Origin: Desarmillaria ectypa
Lineage: Eukaryota > Basidiomycota > Agaricomycetes > Agaricales > Physalacriaceae
Reading direction: 5' to 3'
Assembly: GCA_030407005.1 (NCBI GenBank)
Contig: JAUDYN010000002.1
Location: forward strand, 2,790,001 to 2,854,000
Length of the DNA: 64,000 bases
In this document: piece after piece, positions 35,493 to 46,251 of the stretch
Numbering within the stretch: position 1 is the stretch's first letter
Layout of the letters: each line of letters opens with the position of its first letter
The notes under the pieces: generated by a model
What the model was told of the DNA's origin: nothing
Seen by the model: only the letters and a program-made list of their open reading frames with translations
The model's database searches: none
Made by a program: the position numbers and the translations under genes

Positions 35493-35735
35493 AGCCACTA
35501 TCACGACGTACCGTGTAATCGAACGGGCGATGATTTCATGTGCATATGATTTGTAGTATTAGTTAGCTATTATCAAGGGTATGGTCATGGACATTACAGT
35601 GAATTTCAGTTTACATGTCGGGTTGTAGATACAAAAGACACTATCAAGGAAATTGCCAAATGTGAGCTCTCAAGAGTCGCCTATGATACAATGATATGTA
35701 CTGCAAGAAAATCAGCAAAAATAAACATGATCTCG
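35493..35735. other. Intergenic, convergent 3' ends
   Basis: 243 bp between the BRI3-like and Crb2-like stop codons; nothing recognised. Confidence 0.4.
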
Positions 35736-38700
35736 TTAAACAATCCTCTCCAAAATCTTGCCTGCGATCAGACACTGTTTCACCCACTGCCAGTCTACCA
35801 GATTCGTCAGACCCTTTAAGTTCGGATCGGTAGGTTTCTGATCCTTGTAAACAACGTAATCAGCCAGACGCAACGCATCATTGCTAAGCTGGCAGCGAGA
35901 ATTCTTCCTGTGGGCTTCCACATGTTCGGCACCCATGGCTAGCATGATTAATGGACAGAAGGTTAGCGCCTTGCGTTCCTTCTCGCGATCACTCTGTGAA
36001 ATTAAACTTCAGCAAGCACCGACAGTATCAATAATAGAACCGCCTTACCCGCGTTTGCTTTGGCGGGAAAAATTCTTCACTATAGCAGATAACTCTTTTC
36101 CCTCCCAACACTTTCATAGCAACAGGATTCTGCATAATGTCCTCCATTTTAACGCACTGATCTGTTCCCCATTCCAGGTTGACCATCTGAGATACGAGTG
36201 GTCCATCGAAACGATGTCTCCCTGCCTCAAGCAACTGCGAACTCCAATCCAGCACCTCGTTGGCCTCGAGTGATTCCTCGATCCATCGCAATCTGACACA
36301 AGGGACACCGAGAGCTAAAGCGAACAGGTACTTGGGCTTCTCGCTGTGCTGGTCCGCAAGAAGGAATACTCGTTCAACAGCCGACAGTTTCCACTTCGCA
36401 TCGCAGTCCTTGATGACCCATTTGTTCGTCGTGGCATGCGTTCCATCGAGTTCTAGGGCGTTAGTCCAGTCGGCGATCACCTTCCCGCCTGCGCTCTTGA
36501 TGTGGCTGGAGAAATAATCTCTTTTCGATTGATCCTCGGAGCAACTAAGAATGAAACCGTAGCCAGAAAAGATCCCGACTGCACGCTCATTCCACGAACT
36601 CTTGAGAACTGTGGGACTGATTCGGAGCATAGCCATGGCCACCTCCCTCACTTCTCCTTGATCATCAACAAACTCGACGCTCTCCCGGTCCTCGAATATC
36701 GTACGAACATTCCCTCCGTTCAGAACATTTTCAATGGTAGGATCCACAACGGTAGCCCTATCGCCAGGACGGAGCTCGGAAAAAGACCGTACAAGCTTGG
36801 ATCGAATACTTTTACTTTCACCATCAAACCGAACCCATAAATCCTCACCCACCTCTTCCTCGAAAGTTGCGGGATAACAAAGGTTGTCATGATCAGCGAA
36901 GACGCGATCTCCAGGATTAAATCCTGAACGGGTCGCGGTTGAAACCTCCGAACGACTGCGCTTGGACCTTGATGAATCCCCACACCTCGATGATTGAGAC
37001 ACCGCTCTCGGCAGATCAGTGTCTCCCCGCTTGCGCTTGCGGTTCGAAGTGCTTGGCAATAGGCTGTCATCAGGCTCAACTTTAGGTTTGGTTTCGTCGA
37101 CATCCATTTCATCATCGCTCAGCTCTGAATAATCGTGCTTCCGAAGGCCCCGACGATTGCGAGTTCGACGGGTTGATTGAAGCTCGACCGATCTACCTTT
37201 GCCTTTATTACGCGTAGTATGGGGCTCTGTAGAAGCAGTCATCCCCCCAAGGATAGAAGATGGAACTTCCCCCTCTTTGTATGAGAAATGCGATCCAGCC
37301 TTGAATTTACCTCGGGCCCGTGCAGCGGGAGTGACAGTAGCGGGAGGAGTCAGTGTTTCGTGTGTGGGGTTACTGGGTCTCTGGAAAAATAATCAGTACG
37401 TTGTAAATCGAAGGAAAAGGACACTAACCTTAGGTGCTGGAGTGATGTCGGCTCGTCCCTTTCCTTTGTCCTTGATAACAGATTTCAGTGCGAGGGGAAC
37501 GTCATCTGATGGGTCCTCCTCCTCCACCTCTTCACGCCTCAAATCAATCCGAGTTTCAGCCAGCGGCACTTTGGTCAAGTCCACGGCCAACGAATCGGGT
37601 ACGACTTCGCTAAAATCGTCCTTCGCAGTGACCTTCATTCGCAAAATAGGCGTTGGGACCTTCGGAGAGGGGCGATACTCGACTTGAGGCTCTGAGTCGG
37701 GAACGACATCCATAGAGTCATTCTCTGCGCTTATTCGGAATAATTTCCCTTGAGGATTGGCCAACATAGCCGCTCGACGACAAATTTGCTCTTCGTCCTC
37801 GTTGGAAGGCTGGGTCTTCACGATATCCTCCATCGGGCTTACATCTGAAGACATGATCGGATTGAGCGTAGAAGGGGGTATGCTGGATTTATAATCGCCA
37901 GGATCAAAATTGTCCAGATCAAGTCCCGGGATATCCATGCGCGCTAAATAACGACGACATTTTTCTCGGCCAGTTGATTGAACGACGAGGCGAATTTTAT
38001 TGTAGAGGCGCGGATCCATTGCAACAGACGAGCCACAGGTAGCGACAGTATCCAGCACCAAGCTGTCGTGGACCTGGGTAGAAGATTGTGTAGCAATCTG
38101 AGTGGCAGGTTGGGTTTGCTCCTCCAACTGGGCAGCCCAATCTACCGAGGTATCATACAGACTAGGGGAAGCACGAAGGCTATCCGCAACAGGCGGAAGA
38201 TCAATGTCCATATCAGCGTTGAGGTTCCGGGTCCTGAATAGCTCCTCATTGACATCCTCATACATATCTTCATCTTCATCTTCTGGACGAAGTTGAGCCC
38301 CAACAGGAAACTCGTCGCTACTATCTTCGGATCGTTGACTTGAATCCTGTGAGTGCTGCGACTGTTGGGAAGGCGATCTTGAACCGCCCGAGAGTGAGGG
38401 GGTAGCTTCTACCAATACTTTGGCGACCCGCTCCGGACTGGATGACGCGTAGGCTGTAGGACGCGTCGCGAACATCCTTTCTGACTCCCTCAATGCTGGA
38501 GTGGCGGATGTTTTGGATTGCGGCTGTATATACCAAGCCCCGATATCAGGCAAAGCAGCCAAGAAAGAGTCTTCCTGAACGACTTTGCGTGATTTACGAG
38601 GAGACGGAGTTGAAGCAGAGCGCGACGTTATAGGTGGAGCAAGTGCGAGTGAGCGTCGGTTGGGGGTGGCATGGCCTGGGATAGTGGCAGCGCGAGGGGA

Positions 38701-39236
38701 TTTGAAGGTAGTGCCCCTTGTCTGTATACAAAGGCGTCGTTAAAAACAGAGATAAATCATCGCTTTATTCATACCTTCGTCATCTCTGGAGGGGAGCCTG
38801 CATAAGGACCCATTATTCCTCTTGCTTCTATGCCATTCACGGATGTCGCAGCGGGGCTCGACGCCTGTATGAGGGTTATTTTAGGCTCCACGATGGCCTC
38901 GGGTGCGCTTATGTTCTCTTTCTGTGATCCATCGTTGAAGTCATAGAAATCGCTGTCTGCTTGGCTCTCGGATTGTGTCTGTGTATTTCCCAAGCCGTGA
39001 AAGTGATAGGTTGGCGTGGGGTAGACTGAAGTTCGAGAAATATCGGAGGACGTGTCCTTGCCGGAGGCATGAGTATCTCCATGATTGGGGGGCACGTTGA
39101 CGTCTTGGCAGTCATCAAGGATGTTGTAGGCCAAGTTGGCCTCTACAATGTCGCTACTTGAAGAGCGGTCTGAAATTAGACAAGGAGGACCAATTGTACC
39201 AAGGAGTGAACGCACTTGTTTCCGATCATGCTGCAT
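35736..39236 (-). CDS. Crb2/Rad9/53BP1-type checkpoint mediator (Tudor + tandem BRCT)
   Basis: Likely DNA-damage checkpoint adaptor that reads histone marks and binds checkpoint kinases. The long N-terminus is disordered and holds clustered phospho-acceptor motifs: SQ ('SQQSQHSQDSSQ' near 38345-38380) and TQ ('TQPATQIATQSSTQ' near 38070-38115), typical ATM/ATR substrates. A Tudor-like domain follows ('FNPGDRVFADHDNLCYPATF', 'DLWVRFDGESKSI') near 36760-36930. Two BRCT repeats come next ('GYGFILSCSEDQSKRDYFSS', 'KWVIKDCDAKWKL', 'LVDWQWVKQCLIAGKIL'), ending '...ERIV'. The start is uncertain: the ATG at 39236 is the first usable one, but the frame stays open upstream. Assignment to the Crb2/53BP1 family rests on this domain order. 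Confidence 0.72.
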
Positions 39237-39661
39237 GCAATGTTCACTTACGCGTAGAATCCAGCAATCTTTCCACGAACAGCGGTGAAAACGAATAGAA
39301 AGACGCTGTCTAGACGAAAAAGAACTGGGCAGTCCTGGATGTCGTAACTCGAGTTGCGGGCCGTTCTGAAGGCAACGGAGTGGCAGCACCTAGTTACGGA
39401 TTGACGAGATACAGCAAAATGATAGCGGTGAATAGATAAAGTAATGTAGAGTATAAGTTGATGGTGTAAGAACAAGATGTCTGAACAATTTAGGAGGAGC
39501 GATTTCGAATATTGACTTTACGTCTGTTTGCTCACATGATAGACGCGTCGGGAACACAGCCATAGAGCGGTCACTCGTTGTCCAACTCCAGTCAGTTCAA
39601 CTTCCTCAGAGTCGCTCTTTTCGCCGCGCTGGTCGTTGTGCACGCAATTATCAATATTTCA
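39237..39661. promoter_or_regulatory. Divergent promoter, Crb2-like gene and membrane-protein gene
   Basis: 425 bp between ATGs. The open frame upstream of the plus-strand ATG starts with TTG and contains a hydrophobic stretch, so a non-annotated upstream start or exon is possible. Confidence 0.3.
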
Positions 39662-41668
39662 ATGCCGCTTCTTAAATTTTCGCCCAAGCGGCGACGTCGT
39701 TTCTCTCGCAAACCGGTCTCTACTCCTTTTCCGTCCTTCTCCAATGCCAATCGCAGAAACCGCCTAATCACATTACGCGAAACAAACGAACTGGGCGATT
39801 CTACTTCTACCAAAAAGAACCACGACAATAACGAGAAGGGTCATGATAAAGACGAAAAAAAAGCATCGGAAAAACCAACAAAAAGTGCGGATAAGGCTGA
39901 GCACGACTCAGCCAAAGTTCTCACGGAAGAGGTTACCACTGTACCTAATCCCATCCCTGTCACTGTATCTCATGCTACTGTTTATTCCATTGGATATAAC
40001 CCTGACTATACGTTCACTTCTCCGCATCGTCCTAATCAGCCGACTGCCAGTCCTAAAACAACAACTTCCAGCACATTCATTCCTCTACCGCCGCTTTCGA
40101 GTGCTCCCCCTGAAAATACTTCTGTATCTCGCGCCACCTTTCCGGCGTCCCCAGCTGCCAGTGTCGAGGCTGCAGAGGCGTCTCCTACTCAATCACATCC
40201 TGTAACACAATCGCACAAAGGCATCCCTGTTGCCGCCATTGTTACTCTCACCGTCGGTTCTGCGCTCTTACTTGTTGCTGTCTTCATCCTCACCAAGGCT
40301 TTTTCACGCCCTAGGCGACGAACAAGACCGAAGCCTTCCCTTCCTATCTTGGCTGATCCGTACGCAGATAATCAACCTTTTGATATCAAGGAGAAGGATT
40401 CTCCCGTCTTTGGTGGCAAGGAGAGATTCTCGTCGCAGAACGGTCTCTGGACACTAGCAAACTATCCTCCGACTGCTGTGCTACCCGCACCGGCTCAAGC
40501 AGCGGGCCTGACTAGAAAACTAGGCGACGATAATCCTCTATATGACTACAATACGCCCGTCTCTCGTTCGCAATGGCTTCAACCTTCTAATGATATTCCC
40601 CGGTCCCAGCTATCTTCTCATCCTATACATTCTCAGAGTGTGCCTGCCCTAGTCGTTTCCAAAGCAACGACGCCTTATCAGAACCCATTGGCGCGAGCAG
40701 TTAGCAGATTTTCCACAGCTTCGTTATCGCTTTACCCTCAGTCACCTATCAGTGCCCAGGACATCGGCATGGCAATCGGCAGCAGCAAAGCGTTTACTGC
40801 GGATGGCCACCCCATTATGAAACGCACCCCCAAAGCAGCGCTGCGAAGAAGTAAAAGTGATGTACTAGACAAGATGGAGCTAGGAGCATATGATGGAGCT
40901 GATGTGACGTCGCCCAAGTTCGCCCCGCATTTCTTAGAGGCTCCATCGGCGCCGGTCGCTGTTGGGCGCAGTCGAATCAAGTCGTCTTATTACACACCAG
41001 GTTCTTATCCTCGGGTCTCCACCATTCCCTCCTCCACCTCTTCAAAGATTCGTGCAGAAAACGTGGACCCTTTTGCATCCCAAAAGCTACCGCCTCTTTC
41101 TAGGTCCGATTCTCATCGGAACCGCGATACGAAAGCCTTAGCATCTGCGATTGGATTGACGTCACCATCCTTGGACCGCATGCCTCCATCTCCACAGCCG
41201 ACGATATACCCAGATGATTCACTCAGCATGGTTGATGCGAAACGGCCCAGCAAACGAGTCCTCAAAAAGTCCAAGCATTCGTTGGGAGGCGATGAGTTCC
41301 AGCGTCAATCTATCAGTGGGTTTCAGATGTCAAAGGAAGTGGATACAAGCGCGCTGGGGACTATGATGCTTAACATGGACTTTGGAGCGACGAACAGATC
41401 CTTGGCAACGCTTACGGGACGACTTGGAGAAAATATGTCGTATGGTGGTGATACGACGTCGGGTTCCAGCGGAACGCTCTCAGGAGTGCAGTTAAGAGGA
41501 GCACCGGACAAGCCGCCACGGGTGCCGTCCCCACCGCCACTGCCCTCCCTGACGCAAATGGGACTAGAACACGCAAATCCAGAGGCCTACGTGAATTACC
41601 GGAGCCCGACCTACAGTATCTTTGGGCTATATGAGGATGAGAGAAAAAGTAGCTATCATTACCAGTAA
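39662..41668 (+). CDS. Single-pass membrane protein of unknown function
   Basis: One uninterrupted exon of 668 residues, unusual in this intron-rich region. I do not recognise a characterised family. The N-terminus is strongly basic ('KFSPKRRRRFSRKPV'), followed by a Ser/Thr/Pro-rich segment of about 150 residues. One clear membrane helix follows ('AAIVTLTVGSALLLVAVFIL', about residues 192-212) with a basic stop-transfer 'RPRRRTRPK'. The long tail after it is rich in Ser/Pro and probably cytosolic. There is no cleavable signal peptide at this start. The last residues include 'NYRSPTYSIFGLYEDE', which looks like a conserved terminal motif. The layout (glycosylated Ser/Thr-rich ectodomain, one helix, long tail) resembles fungal wall-sensor-like proteins, but this is only an analogy. 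Confidence 0.65.
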   Translation: MPLLKFSPKRRRRFSRKPVSTPFPSFSNANRRNRLITLRETNELGDSTSTKKNHDNNEKGHDKDEKKASEKPTKSADKAEHDSAKVLTEEVTTVPNPIPVTVSHATVYSIGYNPDYTFTSPHRPNQPTASPKTTTSSTFIPLPPLSSAPPENTSVSRATFPASPAASVEAAEASPTQSHPVTQSHKGIPVAAIVTLTVGSALLLVAVFILTKAFSRPRRRTRPKPSLPILADPYADNQPFDIKEKDSPVFGGKERFSSQNGLWTLANYPPTAVLPAPAQAAGLTRKLGDDNPLYDYNTPVSRSQWLQPSNDIPRSQLSSHPIHSQSVPALVVSKATTPYQNPLARAVSRFSTASLSLYPQSPISAQDIGMAIGSSKAFTADGHPIMKRTPKAALRRSKSDVLDKMELGAYDGADVTSPKFAPHFLEAPSAPVAVGRSRIKSSYYTPGSYPRVSTIPSSTSSKIRAENVDPFASQKLPPLSRSDSHRNRDTKALASAIGLTSPSLDRMPPSPQPTIYPDDSLSMVDAKRPSKRVLKKSKHSLGGDEFQRQSISGFQMSKEVDTSALGTMMLNMDFGATNRSLATLTGRLGENMSYGGDTTSGSSGTLSGVQLRGAPDKPPRVPSPPPLPSLTQMGLEHANPEAYVNYRSPTYSIFGLYEDERKSSYHYQ

Positions 41669-42034
41669 ATGATATTGATTGTATATCATCCCAAGGGGGC
41701 GATTGTTAGATGATTTCTGTATGAATGGATTCTATTTAGCGGAGTTATCGACATGGAGACGAAGCTATGCGGCTGCGAGATGCGATGAGAATCCAAACCA
41801 AACAGAAACTGATAGGGGTCTCCTGCCAAATTTGAGGCCGCAGCCAAATTTGAACCAAATACGACAGAAGCTGTCCAGATTGCATTCTGACATCTCTTTC
41901 TTCACCTGCACAGTGGACTTGTGCCGCAGTGCTCTTCCTTCGCCTTCTCTCTCTATTCTTTATTGGGGTATTGTCCTCGTCGCCGTCGTCGCCATCATCG
42001 CTGGGCGTGTCTCTTCATTTCCAACCATTCGACA

Positions 42035-43518
42035 ATGTCCCAGCAACCTAATGCCCTCAAAATCAACATGGACACCGATACCAAGCACGACCACGATACA
42101 GAGAACCAGGTCGTGTGCAGTGATGCTGCAGTGTCATCTGTACCCTCGCTGTGGGGCGTTCCTCTGAAATACATATCGTACGACTTCTCTCCTATCAATG
42201 CCGCCAAAGCTCACTGTCAGTCAACGCGTGCAGCTTAGTGACGCTGGCCGTCCAGAATTCCGCATTAACGATTATCATGCACTATTCTAGAGTGTCTACG
42301 CCTCCCTCCCAGGCCTATTCAGCTGCGACCGCCGTACTGATGAACGAAATCCTGAAGGGCGTAATCTCCCTCGTCTTCGCATTTTCGCGCATTGACGCCT
42401 CCCCACCACTCTCAATCCCTGTATCCTTCAGCCCCGAACCCTCAAAGTCCGGTTTCTTACGTTCCTGCAGACCTTCTTTACTTCTCGTCCGTGTCAAGAA
42501 GCTTTGTGCAGAATTGTTCAGTACGGATTGCTGGAAACTTTCCATTCCTGCCATCCTATATGGTTCGTTCCATGCTTTCGTTACAGTATCTTCCATTCTG
42601 AATAAGTCCCTAGTCATACAAAATAATTTGCAATATGTTGCGGCCTCGAATTTGGAGGCAGCAACATTTCAAGTTAGCTATCAGATGAAAATCCTCACGA
42701 CCGCTGTATTTTCCGTTATGATGCTCCGGAAAAGACTGCTTTCCACTCAGTGGATAGCTCTTCTTTTCTTGGCCATTGGCGTCGGCATCGTTCAAATTCA
42801 GACTGGTGTAGGCAAGGGTGACGCATCCACTGTTGACACTCATTCTATGAATGCTACCAAGGGCTTCTTAGCAGTCGTAGCCGCCTGTTTTACCTCGGGG
42901 CTTGCTGGCGTGTATTTTGAGATGGTTCTCAAAAACTCTCAGGGTGATCTCTGGGTCAGGAACGTCCAATTATCATTATTCTCCCTACTTCCATGCATCG
43001 CGCCCATCATTGTCTCGAGCCCGGGCTCGAACTTTGGTTCTGTGTCTGAGCTTTTCCACAACTTTGGTCCGTGGGCGTGGGCGACTGTAGCCGTCCAGGT
43101 GCTTGGTGGCCTAGTCACTGCCATGGTCATCAAATACTCGGATAATATTCTAAAAGGCTTTGCGACCAGTCTCAGCATCGTCCTCTCTTTCCTCGCGTCG
43201 GTGGCCCTGTTCGATTTCCACATCACGTTTACCTTCGTGTTGGGTTCAGCTATTGTCCTAAATGCGACATGGTTGTACAACCAACAGCCGCGGAGAGTCG
43301 GGTTGGGTGGGTCTAGAGATACTAAGACATGGTCGGCATTGGGCTGGAATGAAAAGCGGCCGACAGCCTATCGCTCGCCTTCCGCTGTTCCGATTCTCGG
43401 GTCTGGGATGTCGTCTTCGACAGCATCTCGGTCTTCTTCAGTTGCCTCGCTTTCGTCGTTATCAGTCAATAATGTTCCGTCGGTGGAATCGGACCTCTAT
43501 GGAAAGGAAAAACAGTGA
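42035..43518 (+). CDS. UDP-galactose/UDP-GlcNAc-type nucleotide-sugar transporter
   Basis: Golgi antiporter of the SLC35A family supplying UDP-sugars for glycosylation. The first exon (ATG 42035) encodes about 46 residues ending 'WGVPLKYIS'. A 55-nt intron leads to 'LVTLAVQNSALTIIMHYSR', the family's first helix. Further conserved blocks are 'AATAVLMNEILKGVISLVF', 'QYVAASNLEAATFQVSYQMK', 'LTTAVFSVMMLRKRL', 'WIALLFLAIGVGIVQIQ', 'GFLAVVAACFTSGLAGVYFE' and 'GGLVTAMVIKYSDNILKGFA'. About ten membrane helices are expected. The C-terminal tail is Ser-rich and short. Substrate (UDP-Gal versus UDP-GlcNAc) cannot be fixed by eye. Confidence 0.88.
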
Positions 43519-43788
43519 TGACATTCCGCAGTACATACTTCGCATTCACATACAATACATATACATATACACCCAGAATACTTCGATCTTCTTGGCAACT
43601 CTGGCGTGTTCATGATCTTATACCCGGACCTTACCTTTATTTATGACGATTAGTATACCCTACTTTTTATTTGTAATGACGGACAACATACCAAACGAAA
43701 CGAGACTAACTTAACAGCAAAATGAGAAACCTACAGTAGCACCAGTAAATTTGCTCATCTGTCGGGATCAATCAAAAATGGGTCTAAT
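43519..43788. other. Intergenic, convergent 3' ends
   Basis: 270 bp between the transporter and coiled-coil gene stops, AT-rich with a short (AT)ACAT run near 43550-43572. No gene recognised. Confidence 0.4.
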
Positions 43789-45903
43789 TTAAAACATGGG
43801 ATCACGTTTATCCTTCCTACTATTCCTACTGCTCCTACCTGTTGATGATGGTGGTCGAATTGGAGCACCACCATCCAAATACGACGAAAAAGTGGAGCTC
43901 AATTCACTTTTCGATCCGTATTTTTTCGGTCTTGGAGTGGTCAGTGTTTCCCCAGACATACTCGATAATGAATCGTCTTCTTCAGCTCTCCTCATCAATT
44001 CAGGGGAAGGAATCACTGGTCCAGAATCAGGCCTTGGAGTGGTACTACGACTGCCGTAGTCGCCCGGTATGTTGCGATAGGTTTGCGTCGAGCTAAAAGG
44101 CAAAGGCGCAGAGCTGGAAGGTAGGGGCGTAAAGGTCTGAACGACGAAGCCTGGCGGAAGATCTGACACAGGCTCCGGATCGATAATGGGAGTCGTACTT
44201 TGAGGAATGAAACCTGGTGGAAGACCCGGGCCCGGTAAATCAATCACGGGGGTAGCGCTCCGAGAGACAGAGTGAGGTGGCAGTGGTTGCGGGGTAGGCG
44301 AGCGTGAAGGTGTGGTGCCCTGAGGAATGAAACCAGGAGGGAAAACCTGTGGAGGCGGAGGAACAGAGCTAAGCCTGAGCGCATCATCAGCACTGAGGAA
44401 GTTTCCTTCTGACTGACCATCTGGGGAGCTTCCAGAAGGCGATCGTGACTTGTTTACAGGTAAGAATAGCCAAAAATAAATACGTATAGATTTCAAACGC
44501 ACCGGGCTTCGAAAATCAAAGGTGAAAGCTCCGTCACCACTTCCACTTCCACTCTGGTTGTCGTTGTTGTCATCGTTGTCATCTTCCAATGAAAGGGTCT
44601 TCCGCGTAGGCGAATCAGGGTCGAATCCCGCCGCTCGTGAAGACACTGGTATGTTCAAAGGCGTATGTGATCCTTGCAGGTAGATATTCTGTGTTAAACT
44701 AGGGGGTGGTACTTGATATATTGATCCCTCTGGACGGTGCCTCTTACTATTTAGGATGTCCAATTGGGATATAGATGTTGACATAGATTCCTGGGACCAA
44801 TGTCGGCGTAACATTGGCTCAGGGAATGGAGCTGGGACTGATCCTGTCGCAAATCCGGGCGGAGGAACGACAACAGGCTCTTCGCCATCTTCTGGGATGA
44901 CTGGAAGTGGCGGCACGAATGCAGCTCCTGGAGTAGGGGGTCGGGGTGAAAGCTCATGAGGAGGAGGAAGCCTAATAACAGAATCTTGACCTGTTTCCGG
45001 AATAAATCCTTCAGGTGGGACGTCGACATATGAAATTTGAGGCGAGGGCATGGCAGTAGTCGGGTTTACCGCTTCAGGCTGGGCTGGCTCGGGGACAGGG
45101 AAAGGAATCGGTGGCGAGGGGGGCTTTGTAGGTCCTGGGAAATTTGAGCTGGACTGTTGCCTAGAAGTCTGGTACCTGAGGCCATCAGAGGTAGAGGTCC
45201 TGCTCGAAGAAGATTCTGATCTGTCAGAATCGTCTTCACTTGTGCGAGTAGCGTGATCCTGAGCAAACAGGCGGGCTCTTTGTATTCCTTCGACGAAACC
45301 TCTTTGACGACCTTCTTCGGTTGCCTTCAATATTTCTCTCTCTAAATGTAGCTTATGGGCTATTGCTCTGACTTCTTGGGCTTCCTCTTCGGCCTGATTA
45401 CGCTGTCTTTCGACAGCCCTCAGCAGATCTTGAGCATTTGATATCTCAATATGAGCCATTTCCAAGGCATTCTTGTGTAGTCTAGATTGTGATCAGTGGA
45501 CAATTCTCGGTAATCAGCTACAGTTGACGCACTGTAACTCCTGCTTGGCCTTAGTAGCCTCTTGAACCGCCGCCACCTTTTCCTGGTACAAAGCCTTGAA
45601 TCGAATGACAACCTCCTTCAAATCTCGGTCGGCATCATCTGCGCGTGTACGCTCTGCATGCAGTTCATTCCGCAACATCTGAATCTCAAGTTTTTGGGTA
45701 TTGTAAAGCTCCAAGACGTCACAAGAGACGCGAGCTGCACGTTCCGCACGTTCCCGTCGACTGTCGGCTGACCGTCTGGAATTCCGACGCGTATAATTCA
45801 CAGAGTAGTCTTCTGGAACCGGAAGGGACTGGAGCCTTGGCTGTGGTATGGGAACGGGGGATGCTGTACCGCTACTGTCTTCGCTAGTATGAGAGGAAGA
45901 CAT
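43789..45903 (-). CDS. Coiled-coil protein with PPGF-type repeats, unknown function
   Basis: Starts at the ATG at 45903 (MSSSHTSEDSSGTASP). Residues of about 45-220 form a long charged coiled coil ('LEIQMLRNELHAERTRADDA', 'AVERQRNQAEEEAQEVRAIA'). The C-terminal two thirds are Pro/Ser rich and presumably disordered, with five imperfect copies of a PPGF/PPEGF unit followed by a TTP- or TFTP-like tail. Introns: 45466-45513, and one of about 54 nt near 44450-44505 (the sequence 'VRLKSIRIYFWLFLPVNK' in the read-through frame is intronic). The end is Arg/Ser/Lys rich ('SRNSRKDKRDPMF'). No catalytic domain; a scaffold or cytoskeletal role would be a guess. Confidence 0.65.
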
Positions 45904-46251
45904 GATCTTGAAGGTAAGTTAGAAGAAATACATTTATTGATAGGTAAAGGGAAAAGCACACCGACTCGTTATATGTTCATGAAGGAACGTGGATAACATG
46001 AGATGGTTGAAGTTGAGTTCTCGGCTCAGTCCTCACATGGCGATACGCGTCATTTACATAAGTCGGGAAGTCGGGCCGATAACCGACAACAAGAAACAGT
46101 ACCAACTGACGGCACGCCCCAAGCTTCAACACACGAAACCGAAATAATCATCAGTACAAATTGTAGGGGTCAGATTCAATGTCCCAAGTGGCACATGCTA
46201 TTCAAGTTATCATTGCCTAGATTCTACTTGCCAACTATGTTTGCTGCATCA
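45904..46251. other. Intergenic between NNT and coiled-coil gene
   Basis: 348 bp carrying the NNT 3' UTR and the coiled-coil promoter. Nothing else recognised. Confidence 0.4.

Noticed and set aside
44608..44640. Possible tRNA B-box-like sequence (GGTCGAATCC)
   Set aside because: It lies inside conserved coding sequence, with no A-box or cloverleaf around it. No convincing tRNA was found in the window.
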